Shown in pieces: positions 1-7,870 of a stretch of 38,384 nucleotides of DNA. The notes beneath the pieces were generated by a model. The model did not search any database, was not told the origin of the DNA, and saw nothing but the letters and a program-made list of their open reading frames with translations. Made by a program: the position numbers and the translations under genes. The stretch lies in assembly GCA_905182355.1 (NCBI GenBank), contig CAJJBH010000024.1, positions 1 to 38,384 on the forward strand, in the 5' to 3' direction. The stretch is from an uncultured Paracoccaceae bacterium. GTDB taxonomy: Bacteria; Pseudomonadota; Alphaproteobacteria; Rhodobacterales; Rhodobacteraceae. Position 1 is the first letter of the stretch, and each line of letters opens with the position of its first letter.

Positions 1-1414
1 CCATCAGCAGATACAGGATGTCGATGTAGTCGTCGCGCGTCTGTGGCCCGTCGACCAAGAACCGCGCGCCCGCCCGTTGGCGCAGCGCATCGTCGACGTT
101 TTCGGGGTAGTTCGAGAACATGCCAAACGTGCAATTCCCGCGCACAACCGTGTTGGCCCCCGCAAAACTTTCCATCAGCACGGCGGTGATTTCCAGCTGC
201 CCTGCGGATGATTGACGGTCGCCCCGTTTACCCGCCAGTTGGTCGATGTCATCGATGGTGCCAAAGCCGATGACAGACGGATCAAGCACGTTGTTGATGA
301 AGGCCTTGGCGTTTTGCCCCGACTTGCCCTGATAGCTGTCGATGTTGTCGGTGCTTAGGTTTTGATAGCGGAAGGGGTAGCCAGCGGTGGCGCAATAATC
401 GTGCACCATCCCCGCCATCATCTGGATCAGCGTCGTCTTGCCCGTCCCCGGTTTGCCATCGCCCATGAAGGTAAAGATGAACCCGCCCAACTCGGCAAAC
501 GGGTTCAGTTTGCGGTCAAAGTCATAGGCCATCAACATCTTTGACAGCTTCATCGCTTGGTACGTGGCGACGTGATTTCCAACCACTTCGTTGGGTCTTT
601 TGAACGCCATGGTGAGAGTTGTGGATTTGGCCTTGGACGCGGGCGAGAAGCCAGCAACTGCAAAATCATCCGCCTCAACGCGCCACTTCCCATTGATGAA
701 CGGCTCAAGACGCGGGGCGGCCCCAGCACGCAACGCAACCTTCTCCATCAACGCCTCGGCAAAACCCGTGACCGTTGCGATCAGACGCGGATCGTCCTGC
801 GCATGTTTGGCAATATCTTGGTCCAATTCCCACAGCGCACCGTGCAAAGCAGCCTGACCATTGTCGGTCAGTATTTCCTCAACATCGCCCAATTCAACAG
901 TGCTTTCAGACGCATGAGAGGACAGTAAATAAGACGTCGCATTGCCAAATACATAGAGACTAATCAAGGCTTCTGCAGCGAGTAGCTCAGAAAATTCCGA
1001 CTTACGGTAGCCCGCCAATGACCCTTCCAAATTCGCGCGTTTCAGATCACCCAAGCCTGACGTTTCCGCGTAATTCTCTGCCACGGCCAATGCGATAGAC
1101 AAAGCACGGCGCAAGCAATTCATCACGGTCGCTTGCAGCGGTGAAATCAGCGCATCGGCGTCACCCGCAGCCTCGATCCGTGCCATCAATTGAACCGACC
1201 CAGACACCGCCGTGCGGCGTGTCACCAACCCAGGTGTGGTACTGCGAAACCGACGACGTGTGCCGATGCCCGATGACTTCTCAACCGCCTGTTCAATCGT
1301 AGCTTTGCCAATACGCGGCGCGTGATCAAAGCCCTGCAACATGGCAAGCGCCATCGCGTAATGTTTGGTAATGTCGCCTTCGCGCAATTCCATTTGATCT
1401 GACGTTTGGCTCAT
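1..1414 (-). CDS. AAA+ family ATPase, partial (C-terminus off the left edge)
   Basis: One uninterrupted frame of 471 codons runs from ATG at 1414 off the window. Residues 1-300 are mostly helical and match no domain I recognise. The P-loop GDGKPGTGKTTL has its lysine at about residue 326. A Walker B segment GTIDDID has its acidic pair at about 388-389. A sensor-1 region, FSNYPENVDDALRQRAGARF, contains a likely arginine finger. These mark a classical AAA+ ATPase that couples ATP hydrolysis to remodelling of a partner; the substrate is unknown. It is the last visible gene of a minus-strand operon, 68 bases after the 370-residue gene. The Shine-Dalgarno sequence is weak (GGA eight bases before ATG). 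A GGGGGAAG lies further upstream, so the start is not certain. The fold call is firm and the function unknown. Confidence 0.85.
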   Translation of the reverse strand, partial: MSQTSDQMELREGDITKHYAMALAMLQGFDHAPRIGKATIEQAVEKSSGIGTRRRFRSTTPGLVTRRTAVSGSVQLMARIEAAGDADALISPLQATVMNCLRRALSIALAVAENYAETSGLGDLKRANLEGSLAGYRKSEFSELLAAEALISLYVFGNATSYLLSSHASESTVELGDVEEILTDNGQAALHGALWELDQDIAKHAQDDPRLIATVTGFAEALMEKVALRAGAAPRLEPFINGKWRVEADDFAVAGFSPASKAKSTTLTMAFKRPNEVVGNHVATYQAMKLSKMLMAYDFDRKLNPFAELGGFIFTFMGDGKPGTGKTTLIQMMAGMVHDYCATAGYPFRYQNLSTDNIDSYQGKSGQNAKAFINNVLDPSVIGFGTIDDIDQLAGKRGDRQSSAGQLEITAVLMESFAGANTVVRGNCTFGMFSNYPENVDDALRQRAGARFLVDGPQTRDDYIDILYLLM

Positions 1415-1482
1415 ATAAAAAATCCAATCTTCATCTTGCTCAATAAACTTCCCCCGGAGGGCCGCTCAAATCCACACAACAC

Positions 1483-2595
1483 CTAATACCGCAGCACACG
1501 CCCTTGCGGGCTGACCACAAATTTTCGGACCGAAGCAAAGCCAGCCGGCTGCATTTCTTCCAACACCTGATAGGGGCGTTGGGGCAGGATTATGCTGCGT
1601 TCCATACTGGTCGCGCCCGTTTCAGCACCGCGTCCGGCGAAGGGGTCAAGCGCGAAGACTTCGCGTTCCACGGTCGAGAACCAGCCGTCCCGTTCCTCTA
1701 TCACCCGTTCGCTTTGCAATTCCTCTTCGGTCCAGACCAATGCCCAATCTTGACCCGCAGGTGCGCGTGCTTGCGATAGAACTTGCGACAGCGGCCCCGC
1801 CTGTTTGGTGAACGCGTCCGAGTACATCGGCCCCACGTGGAACCGGCGCAGGCGTTTGGGGTGCAGGTCGTCGAAATCCTCGTCAAACCCTTTGGCTATG
1901 GTCATCAGTTTTAACCCACCTAAGGCCTGCGCCATCAGATGGGTTTGCACTTCGGGCCAGCGTCGTTGGTCTTTGGGCAGCGCGACCTTGCCGCTGTCTT
2001 CCAGCTCCATAATGTAGATCACGGGCAGGTTGACCTGACTGTCATAGACGGCCCAGTGCATCAGGAAATTGCGGCGATCACCGTCGTTGCCAAGCCATGT
2101 AATTTCGGGATCATTGCGGGCCCAGAACAGATCACCTTTGGAAAGTTCCTCGTAATAAAGCCGCTGTGACAGCGCGAATTGCAGCTTTGTCGGCACCTTG
2201 CGTTCGTCTAAGATAACGCCAACCATTTCGGATTTAAGCTGATCTTCAGACGGCATCTGATCCAAGTGACGTGCCGCTTGTTGGGCGTCGTTGGCCATGG
2301 TTATGATCTCTTCCACCGCAGGGAAGCCGCTTTCGCGGGTGTCGATTTCTAGGCTGCCAAAGAAGCGGCCAGTGTCGCGCCCAACCAGTAGAAATTTGTG
2401 GCTGAGGGCGCGGAAGGTGAAGGTCAATGCAGCGGCGTAGCGAATGAGTATTTTCACCTCGTCACGGTTCAATTGCTCTTCGGCTTCCATCACGCCCGCG
2501 ACGCGAACCATGTGGGCCATGATGCCTTGAAACTTGCGAAAATAGCGGCGCGAGGCGAAGAGGTCGGTGAGGCCTGATGTTCCTTGGTCAGTCAT
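1483..2595 (-). CDS. conserved hypothetical protein, 370 aa, in the AAA+ ATPase operon
   Basis: Start ATG at 2595 overlaps the TGA of the upstream membrane gene (TGATG), with AAAGGG upstream. A TTG one codon earlier is also possible. The product is soluble, with no signal peptide or membrane segment. Its first ~110 residues are helical and the rest is mixed, rich in aromatic and acidic residues (WARNDPEITWLG, WALVWTEEELQSERV). I do not recognise the family with certainty; it may be one of the Rhodobacterales DUF families that accompany AAA ATPases (a recollection, not a match). The tight coupling to its neighbours suggests it acts with them. It ends in TAG, and the frame beyond runs 23 sense codons to a TGA that overlaps the ATPase ATG. 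Confidence 0.75.
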   Translation of the reverse strand: MTDQGTSGLTDLFASRRYFRKFQGIMAHMVRVAGVMEAEEQLNRDEVKILIRYAAALTFTFRALSHKFLLVGRDTGRFFGSLEIDTRESGFPAVEEIITMANDAQQAARHLDQMPSEDQLKSEMVGVILDERKVPTKLQFALSQRLYYEELSKGDLFWARNDPEITWLGNDGDRRNFLMHWAVYDSQVNLPVIYIMELEDSGKVALPKDQRRWPEVQTHLMAQALGGLKLMTIAKGFDEDFDDLHPKRLRRFHVGPMYSDAFTKQAGPLSQVLSQARAPAGQDWALVWTEEELQSERVIEERDGWFSTVEREVFALDPFAGRGAETGATSMERSIILPQRPYQVLEEMQPAGFASVRKFVVSPQGRVLRY

Positions 2596-2825
2596 CAAGG
2601 ACCCTTTGGCATCAAATGTTTTTTAACCAATACGGCAGCGACATAGAACCACATTAAAAGCATGGGTGCTAAGATCACCACCGCTGATGCGAATTCAGAA
2701 TAGATACCGCACACACCGAGAACAAATTCGTAGCCACCACCTATCCAAAGAATGAAAACAGCGCCCAAAAACAAGGCTGCGATGGCTGCTTTAGGCGTTC
2801 GCCGAATTTCCGGTTCATCCGCCAT
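2595..2825 (-). CDS. small inner-membrane protein, two predicted transmembrane helices
   Basis: A 76-residue protein from ATG 2825 (MADEPEIRRTPKAAIAAL). It has two hydrophobic stretches, about residues 13-36 (AAIAALFLGAVFILWIGGGY) and 45-67 (ASAVVILAPMLLMWFYVAAV), and a basic C-terminal tail (KKHLMPKGP). The start lies inside the end of the upstream small ORF (11-base overlap), and its stop overlaps the next start, so it is very likely translated by coupling. It is probably the membrane anchor or sensor of the operon. A longer upstream extension in the same frame is not supported, because it would lie entirely inside the neighbouring gene. Confidence 0.7.
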   Translation of the reverse strand: MADEPEIRRTPKAAIAALFLGAVFILWIGGGYEFVLGVCGIYSEFASAVVILAPMLLMWFYVAAVLVKKHLMPKGP

Positions 2826-3021
2826 ACTGATTGCTATCATGCTTCTCGATGATCTTCTGGAAACGACGGGCAAAGCGCTCATCCGCCTTCGCCTTTTGCT
2901 CCAACACATCCCGCGCAAAGACCATGTGGTCCTCGTGCTTCTCCATCATCTCGGCCATGCGTTTGTTGGTCGCAGCACCAATGCCCGCCATGGCTGATTG
3001 CGCCTCTTGATCCGTTTGCAC
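2815..3021 (-). CDS. small helical protein, or C-terminal fragment of the preceding coiled-coil gene
   Basis: A 68-residue, highly charged, helix-forming protein. The only acceptable start is GTG at 3021, with a poor upstream GAG as ribosome binding site. It lies in exactly the same frame as the coiled-coil gene that stops at 3055. The 11 codons between that stop and the GTG (QDVAHRINEIG) read like normal helical coding sequence. The ORF may therefore be the C-terminal ~80 residues of one longer protein separated by a nonsense codon, rather than an independent gene. Its 3' end overlaps the membrane gene start by 11 bases. Confidence 0.55.
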   Translation of the reverse strand: MQTDQEAQSAMAGIGAATNKRMAEMMEKHEDHMVFARDVLEQKAKADERFARRFQKIIEKHDSNQYGG

Positions 3022-3054
3022 GCCGATCTCGTTGATGCGGTGCGCGACATCTTG

Positions 3055-3891
3055 TTATTGCGCGGTTTTCAGCGATTTGGTCAGCGCGTCATACAGGACC
3101 ACACGTTGTTTGGTGTCTGTTTGCAGCTTGTTGATCAGCACCATTTGCGTGGCCGCCTGGTTCTGGAGTGAATCGATCCACGTCTTGCCTTTTTCGATGT
3201 AGCGTTCAAGGGTTTGGGAGTTGGCAAGCTTGACCTGTTCGTCCTGAATCATCGCGTTGTAATCGGAATTTAGGGCGGCCAATTCAGTCTCTAACGTGGT
3301 GCGTTTAGCGGCATCTTGTTCTGATGCGATCTTATTCTCGACCGAAATAATTTTGGGATCCATTGCCTGAATGTTGACTTGTAAGGACGAGAGTTCCCGC
3401 ACCACAGCTTCGCGTTCATCCAGCGTTTCGGTAAAGTTGCTTTCGACCTTCACCTTTTGATCTTCAAGCATTTCCAACTGACCAGTGAGCAGTTGAACGA
3501 TCACGTCGGACTTTGAAATCAGGTCCTGCAGCTTGTCGTCAATCGAGGCTGAGCGCACACGTTCTTGGCGCATGCTGTCAGATTTTGCACCAGCGAAAAT
3601 GCCGACAAAGCTTTCCCAACCGGTCTTGTTGCGCATCTCATCGAAGTCTTTGGAGAAACCGGATGTTACATCATCCAACCCCATAATCAGTTCGGCAATA
3701 TTGGCGTTCATCACGTCCGTGTGGGCGTGCACATCTTCAAGCGATGCGTTTTCAATATCGATCATCGCATCATCACCTGCCTTCAATTTGGCGCGTGCGG
3801 TTTCGATCCGTCCTGTTAATTCAGCAATCTTGGACTGGGCCTCTGCCACCTGTGATTGGGATTCGCGCACCTGCGCGTCAAAGTTCGTCAT
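3055..3891 (-). CDS. long coiled-coil protein, first gene of the ATPase operon
   Basis: A 278-residue protein from ATG 3891, chosen because GGGGAA sits five bases upstream; a GTG 12 bases earlier is possible. Heptad-like helices run through most of the sequence (about 1-40 and 110-275), rich in Glu, Gln, Lys and Leu, with one less helical patch around GWESFVGIFAGAKSDSM (about 95-110). There is no signal peptide or membrane segment. The C-terminal part (LERYIEKGKTWIDSL) vaguely resembles TelA-type toxic-anion-resistance proteins, but I cannot confirm this. It probably acts as a scaffold or adaptor for the membrane protein and AAA+ ATPase downstream. The TAA at 3055-3057 may be a nonsense mutation, because coding-like sequence continues in frame. 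Confidence 0.75.
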   Translation of the reverse strand: MTNFDAQVRESQSQVAEAQSKIAELTGRIETARAKLKAGDDAMIDIENASLEDVHAHTDVMNANIAELIMGLDDVTSGFSKDFDEMRNKTGWESFVGIFAGAKSDSMRQERVRSASIDDKLQDLISKSDVIVQLLTGQLEMLEDQKVKVESNFTETLDEREAVVRELSSLQVNIQAMDPKIISVENKIASEQDAAKRTTLETELAALNSDYNAMIQDEQVKLANSQTLERYIEKGKTWIDSLQNQAATQMVLINKLQTDTKQRVVLYDALTKSLKTAQ

Positions 3892-4024
3892 CAAATTCCC
3901 CACTTATTCAACTAGTTAAAGGATACATAGGTAATGTTACGCGAATTAACCTCCCTCAACCCTAGATTTCGCTTCAAGTGTTGCAAAATCATTAGGGCAA
4001 TGGAAGGGCGGAGGCCGGCAATAC

Positions 4025-4813
4025 TTAATCCGCAATCAACCGATTGAGCATCTCGCTATCAGGATCAGCAAGTGCATCAATCACGTTGAAGTGGTGTTCA
4101 TCCTTCGTCACCACCTGATCACACTGCCACGCATCGGCCAACCACATTGCCTGATCCAAAAACACAGGGCGTTCATCGCCGCCAACCCAAACCGTCACGC
4201 GGGCTGATGGCGCGGGTTGAAGCAGCGGGCTTTCTGCTGCGGCCATTCCAACATCCATATGGAAATCATCATTCATATCGGTTTCGCACAACGGTTCAAG
4301 ATCGCTGACAGGAGAGATGGGAATAACATGATGCAGCCGATCAACCACACCTTTTGGCAACATGCCCGGTGCCAACATTCGCGCGACCAAGTGCCCGCCT
4401 GCTGAATGGCCTGCCATGCTGATTGGACCAGACGTTCGGGCTGCAATCACTTGGACAGCCTGTGCAATTTGCTGCGTGATGCCCGCGATGCGAACCTGTG
4501 GGCACAGGTCATACGACGGTATTGCAACCGCCCATCCACGCGCCAAAGCCCCTTTGGCAAGGTACGACCAACTGGTGCGGTCAAACATCCGCCAGTAGCC
4601 ACCATGCACAAAAATTAATGTTCCTTTTGAAGGCGTCTCAGGGTGAAAAAAATCATAGGCCTGCCGTTCGGATGGGCCGTAAGACAGTCCCAATTCAGCC
4701 CGATCACCAAGATCGTTGCACAAGGTTGCAGAGGCGGCAGCCCAGCGGGGCGGGTAGTTTGATGCACCCTCAATATAGGCACCATTTGCATATGCATCAT
4801 TCAGATCGGCCAT
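4025..4813 (-). CDS. alpha/beta hydrolase, kynurenine formamidase (KynB)-like
   Basis: A 262-residue cytoplasmic hydrolase. ATG 4813 is preceded by GAGGG at five bases; the frame is open further upstream, but no better start exists. An oxyanion-hole segment, FVHGGYWRMF, is followed by the nucleophile elbow AGHSAGG. The likely acid and base are the Asp of WVGGDERPVFL and the His of DEHHFNVID. This is the layout of esterase/arylformamidase-type hydrolases, which cleave N-formylkynurenine or small esters. No other tryptophan-degradation gene is nearby, so the substrate is open. It is divergent from the semialdehyde dehydrogenase gene, with 77 bases between starts, which may hold shared regulation. 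Confidence 0.8.
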   Translation of the reverse strand: MADLNDAYANGAYIEGASNYPPRWAAASATLCNDLGDRAELGLSYGPSERQAYDFFHPETPSKGTLIFVHGGYWRMFDRTSWSYLAKGALARGWAVAIPSYDLCPQVRIAGITQQIAQAVQVIAARTSGPISMAGHSAGGHLVARMLAPGMLPKGVVDRLHHVIPISPVSDLEPLCETDMNDDFHMDVGMAAAESPLLQPAPSARVTVWVGGDERPVFLDQAMWLADAWQCDQVVTKDEHHFNVIDALADPDSEMLNRLIAD

Positions 4814-4890
4814 CGCACCCTCGTCTATTGAACTGGACAAGTACCACATTAGTTGCTTTGGCTTAGTACGCAATCGCTGGAGGACGCCAA

Positions 4891-6366
4891 ATGCTAGAAA
4901 CGACAACAAACTTAAAATCTATGCTTAAAGATCCAACTCTACTTGAGACCCGTGCCCATGTGGATGGCACGTGGATTGAGGGGGACAACGGGACGTTCGA
5001 CGTTAAGAACCCGGCGCGTGGTGATGTGATCGCGCAGGTTGCCGATCTTAGCCGTGCGCAGGTCGGCGTGGCAATTTCCAAAGCTGAAGTGGCGCAAAAA
5101 GAATGGGCAAAGTGGTCCGCCAAAGAACGCAGCACAGTTATGCGCAACTGGTTCAACTTGATGATGGAAAACCAAGACGATCTTGCCATGATCCTGACCG
5201 CTGAAATGGGCAAGCCGCTGGCCGAGGCCAAAGGCGAAATCGCATACGGCGCGTCCTTTATCGAGTTCTTCGCAGAGGAAGCAAAACGCATCTATGGCGA
5301 GACAATACCAGGCCACCAGCGTGACAAACGCATCACAGTAATGAGGCAACCAATCGGCGTTGCAGCATCGATCACACCCTGGAATTTCCCCAACGCAATG
5401 ATTACACGCAAAGCTGCACCAGCATTGGCTGCGGGCTGCGCGTTCATTGCACGTCCAGCGGAATTGACGCCCCTATCGGCGACTGCGATTGCAGTGCTGG
5501 CTGTGCGCGCGGGCTTCCCTGACGGGGTGTTCCAAGTGGTCACAACATCGGACGCCTCAAGCACAGGGAAAGAGTTCTGCGAGAACCCCATTGTGCGTAA
5601 ATTGACCTTCACCGGATCAACCGCTGTTGGACGCATCCTTTTGGCGCAAGCTGCTGATCAGGTTATGAAATGTTCAATGGAACTGGGTGGAAATGCCCCC
5701 TTCATCGTGTTCGATGATGCCGACCTAGACGCCGCTGTTGAAGGCGCAATGATGTGCAAATTCCGCAACGCTGGACAGACCTGTGTGTGTGCAAACCGCA
5801 TCTATGTTCAGGCTGGTGTCTACGACGCATTTGCCGCGAAACTGAAGGTTGCTGTGGACGCGTTGCAAGTTGGTGACGGCTTTAACGATGGCATCACAAC
5901 TGGACCGTTGATCAGTGAAAATGCAATGGTCAAAGTACAGGATCATTTGGACGATATCCTTGCAAACGGTGGGGCCGTTTTGACGGGCGGCGCAGCGCAT
6001 GAATTGGGTGGTAGCTTTTTCCAACCCACTATCGTGACAGGTGTAACCAAGGACATGAAGGTCGCCCAGGAGGAAACATTTGGGCCCCTTGCCCCGTTGT
6101 TCAAATTCGACGATGTGGACGATGTAATCGCGCAGGCCAACGACACAATCTTTGGTCTGGCTGCCTACTTTTACGCCAGCGATCTTAGCCGCGTTTACAA
6201 AGTTGCTGAGGAATTAGAATACGGTATCGTGGGTGTGAACACAGGTATTATTTCGACTGAAGTCGCCCCATTTGGCGGCATTAAACAGTCCGGATTGGGC
6301 CGTGAGGGCAGCCATCACGGCATCGAAGAGTTCATGGAAATGAAGTACGTTTGCATGTCGGTATAA
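4891..6366 (+). CDS. gabD: NAD(P)-dependent succinate-semialdehyde dehydrogenase (GabD-type)
   Basis: A 491-residue aldehyde dehydrogenase of the usual GabD length. It contains the Rossmann substrate region SITPWNFPNAMITRK, the catalytic base Glu264 in MELGGNAPF, and the nucleophile Cys298 in FRNAGQTCVCANRIYVQ. The C-terminal oligomerisation region ends APFGGIKQSGLGREG. The GQTCVCANR signature and overall sequence fit succinate-semialdehyde dehydrogenase, which oxidises succinate semialdehyde to succinate for the TCA cycle; glutarate semialdehyde activity cannot be excluded. A second in-frame ATG at 4921 is an alternative start. The usual KPAE near the nucleotide site is RPAE here. The gene is monocistronic and followed by an 11-bp tandem repeat and a strong terminator. 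Confidence 0.88.
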   Translation: MLETTTNLKSMLKDPTLLETRAHVDGTWIEGDNGTFDVKNPARGDVIAQVADLSRAQVGVAISKAEVAQKEWAKWSAKERSTVMRNWFNLMMENQDDLAMILTAEMGKPLAEAKGEIAYGASFIEFFAEEAKRIYGETIPGHQRDKRITVMRQPIGVAASITPWNFPNAMITRKAAPALAAGCAFIARPAELTPLSATAIAVLAVRAGFPDGVFQVVTTSDASSTGKEFCENPIVRKLTFTGSTAVGRILLAQAADQVMKCSMELGGNAPFIVFDDADLDAAVEGAMMCKFRNAGQTCVCANRIYVQAGVYDAFAAKLKVAVDALQVGDGFNDGITTGPLISENAMVKVQDHLDDILANGGAVLTGGAAHELGGSFFQPTIVTGVTKDMKVAQEETFGPLAPLFKFDDVDDVIAQANDTIFGLAAYFYASDLSRVYKVAEELEYGIVGVNTGIISTEVAPFGGIKQSGLGREGSHHGIEEFMEMKYVCMSV

Positions 6367-6400
6367 CGTCGGTATTGCGTCGGTAACTTATCGGTGTACC
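6358..6400 (+). repeat. four-copy 11-bp tandem repeat spanning the gabD stop codon
   Basis: Units TCGGTATAACG, TCGGTATTGCG, TCGGTAACTTA and TCGGTGTACC follow one another with an exact 11-base spacing from 6358. The first unit contains the last sense codons and the stop of gabD. A related array lies on the other strand at 24808-24840. Confidence 0.75.
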
Positions 6401-6417
6401 AGACTTACACGAAATTA

Positions 6418-6445
6418 AGGCCCGCCTTATTCAGCGGGCCTTTTT
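6418..6445 (+). terminator. rho-independent terminator of gabD
   Basis: A perfect 8-bp stem, AGGCCCGC (6418-6425) with GCGGGCCT (6434-6441), has an 8-base loop and is followed by a T run to 6445. It lies between convergent gabD and hsp20, six bases from the hsp20 stop, and may also serve the hsp20 transcript. Confidence 0.9.
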
Positions 6446-6450
6446 GATTA

Positions 6451-6918
6451 TCAATTCACGGCTTTGGTTTCGACCACGTCTGTTTCAATCGCCTTTTGCC
6501 CAGAAATCAGAATGCGTCGTGGCTTCAATGCCTCGGGCACTTCGCGGGCCAGATTGATGTGCAACATCCCATCAGCGTGATCCGCGCTTAACACACGAAC
6601 ATGATCTGCCAGATGGAAGCGGCGTTCAAACGCGCGGGTCGCGATGCCACGATGTAGGAACTTTTTACCTTCAAGATCTTCGGCTTTTTTTGCCGTAACA
6701 ATCAGCGCGTTTGGACGCACTTCAACATTGAGGTCAGCTTCGGAAAAGCCTGCAACTGCGATCGATATGCGGTAGGCATCATCGTCAGTTTTTTCGATGT
6801 TGTATGGTGGATAACTGTTTTGTGAACCATCGTTGGTTGCCACACGATCCATAAGATCAGCAATTTGGTCAAAGCCCACGGTGGCGCGATAAAGTGGTGC
6901 AAAATCAAGAGTACGCAT
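6451..6918 (-). CDS. small heat-shock protein, Hsp20/IbpA family
   Basis: A 155-residue alpha-crystallin-type chaperone. Start ATG 6918 (MRTLDFAPLYRATVGFDQI) gives the standard IbpA-like N-terminus. An upstream extension to 6993 is open but not supported. The crystallin domain runs from YPPYNIEKTDDDAYRISIAV (about 38-57) through the conserved AEDLEGKKFLHRGIATRAFERRF to a C-terminal tail with an I-x-I-like motif (RRILISGQ). Such proteins hold unfolding proteins in the cytoplasm for refolding by DnaK/ClpB. A heat-shock promoter sits about 100-130 bases upstream, leaving a long 5' leader in which a GAGG lies 11 bases before ATG. An RNA thermometer is possible, but I see no clear ROSE element. 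Confidence 0.9.
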   Translation of the reverse strand: MRTLDFAPLYRATVGFDQIADLMDRVATNDGSQNSYPPYNIEKTDDDAYRISIAVAGFSEADLNVEVRPNALIVTAKKAEDLEGKKFLHRGIATRAFERRFHLADHVRVLSADHADGMLHINLAREVPEALKPRRILISGQKAIETDVVETKAVN

Positions 6919-7022
6919 AGGTATAATATCCTCATAAACGAGCGATTTAAGATCAGGCCCTCCTGTTTTGGACGGACCATGGCTCAGTATCAAAACCCAG
7001 TATTTGGCGTCTCGATAATATC

Positions 7023-7051
7023 AATGTGGGGAGAAATTTTTGAGGTTCAAG
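7023..7051 (-). promoter_or_regulatory. RpoH (sigma-32)-type promoter of hsp20
   Basis: On the minus strand CTTGAAC (7051-7045) is followed after exactly 13 bases by CCCCACATT (7031-7023). This is close to the heat-shock consensus CTTGAAA-N(11-16)-CCCCATNT. The element lies upstream of and oriented toward the Hsp20 gene and overlaps the 3' end of the damaged protease gene. The predicted transcript start near 7015 gives a leader of about 100 bases. Confidence 0.75.
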
Positions 7052-7870
7052 ACCCACTGAGTTTGATAAATTTCGCGCCCGTATCGTTGCGCGTTTTGCC
7101 AACACCCAAACGGCGCACTTTAGGGGCAGGCGGATTTCCCGATGTATATGCCGTCGAACGTAACTTGGTTTTCAGCTGTGCCATTAGCGGTGGAAGATAC
7201 ATACCCAAGGCAACCTTTTTACCCTTGATTTGCGCCATTCCAGAAATGACAGAAACCACGCAACCACGTCCATTCAAGTGCAAAACACAGGTGCACCGGA
7301 CGATCCAAAGGTGACATCACAATCAAAAATAAGCACATCACTTTGGCGATCCGTCATTTGACAGTTCCGTTGCCGCGACTGGGCATCTGCCCGCCCTTTG
7401 CCATAGGACACAACACTTACGGGGCCTTTTTTTACCACGTCCGTATGTAACGAAAATGGGTCCATTTCAGAAAACGGGATAGGGCTGCTTAACCGCAAAA
7501 GGGCGACGTCATGGCTTACGTTTTTTACGGATAAAGGTTCTGATGGTGTGTAACCGTCATGTGCTGCAATTGCTGCAATCCGACGTTCTGCAGCCGCTTT
7601 GCCGTCCCGCAATCCTGCCCTGAATATGAAATCTTTGGGGGAGTATGCAGCCCCTGTCGTCCGATCATAAACACAGTGTGCTGCCGTCAAAACCAGATCA
7701 GGTGCAATTAGCGTTCCCGAACAAAAGCCACGATTTCCAATATCCAATCGGCCGACTGCCTGCCAGCCACGTGCCTCATTTTGTGTCTCTAACCGTTTAA
7801 GATCTGTGCTTTGGGCCTGTGCAAAACCTGCGCACAAACACAACAAAAATGGCGTGATCCAATGCTTCAT
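7047..7870 (-). pseudogene. trypsin-like secreted serine protease 2, frameshifted near the C-terminus
   Basis: ATG 7870 overlaps the stop of protease 1 (ATGA). Residues 1-20 are a signal peptide (MKHWITPFLLCLCAGFAQAQ). The S1 fold has His65 in LTAAHC, Asp121 in SHDVALLRL and the nucleophile Ser191 in FGSSGAPVF, so the triad is complete. Just after this serine the frame ends at a TGA (7274). The protein continues in another frame from VFLHLNGRG to a stop at 7047. That segment aligns with the end of protease 1, including the shared tail RNDTGAKFIK. Adding one T to the TTTT run complementary to 7282-7285 restores a 274-residue protein. It is either a recent pseudogene or a homopolymer base-call error. 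Confidence 0.8.
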
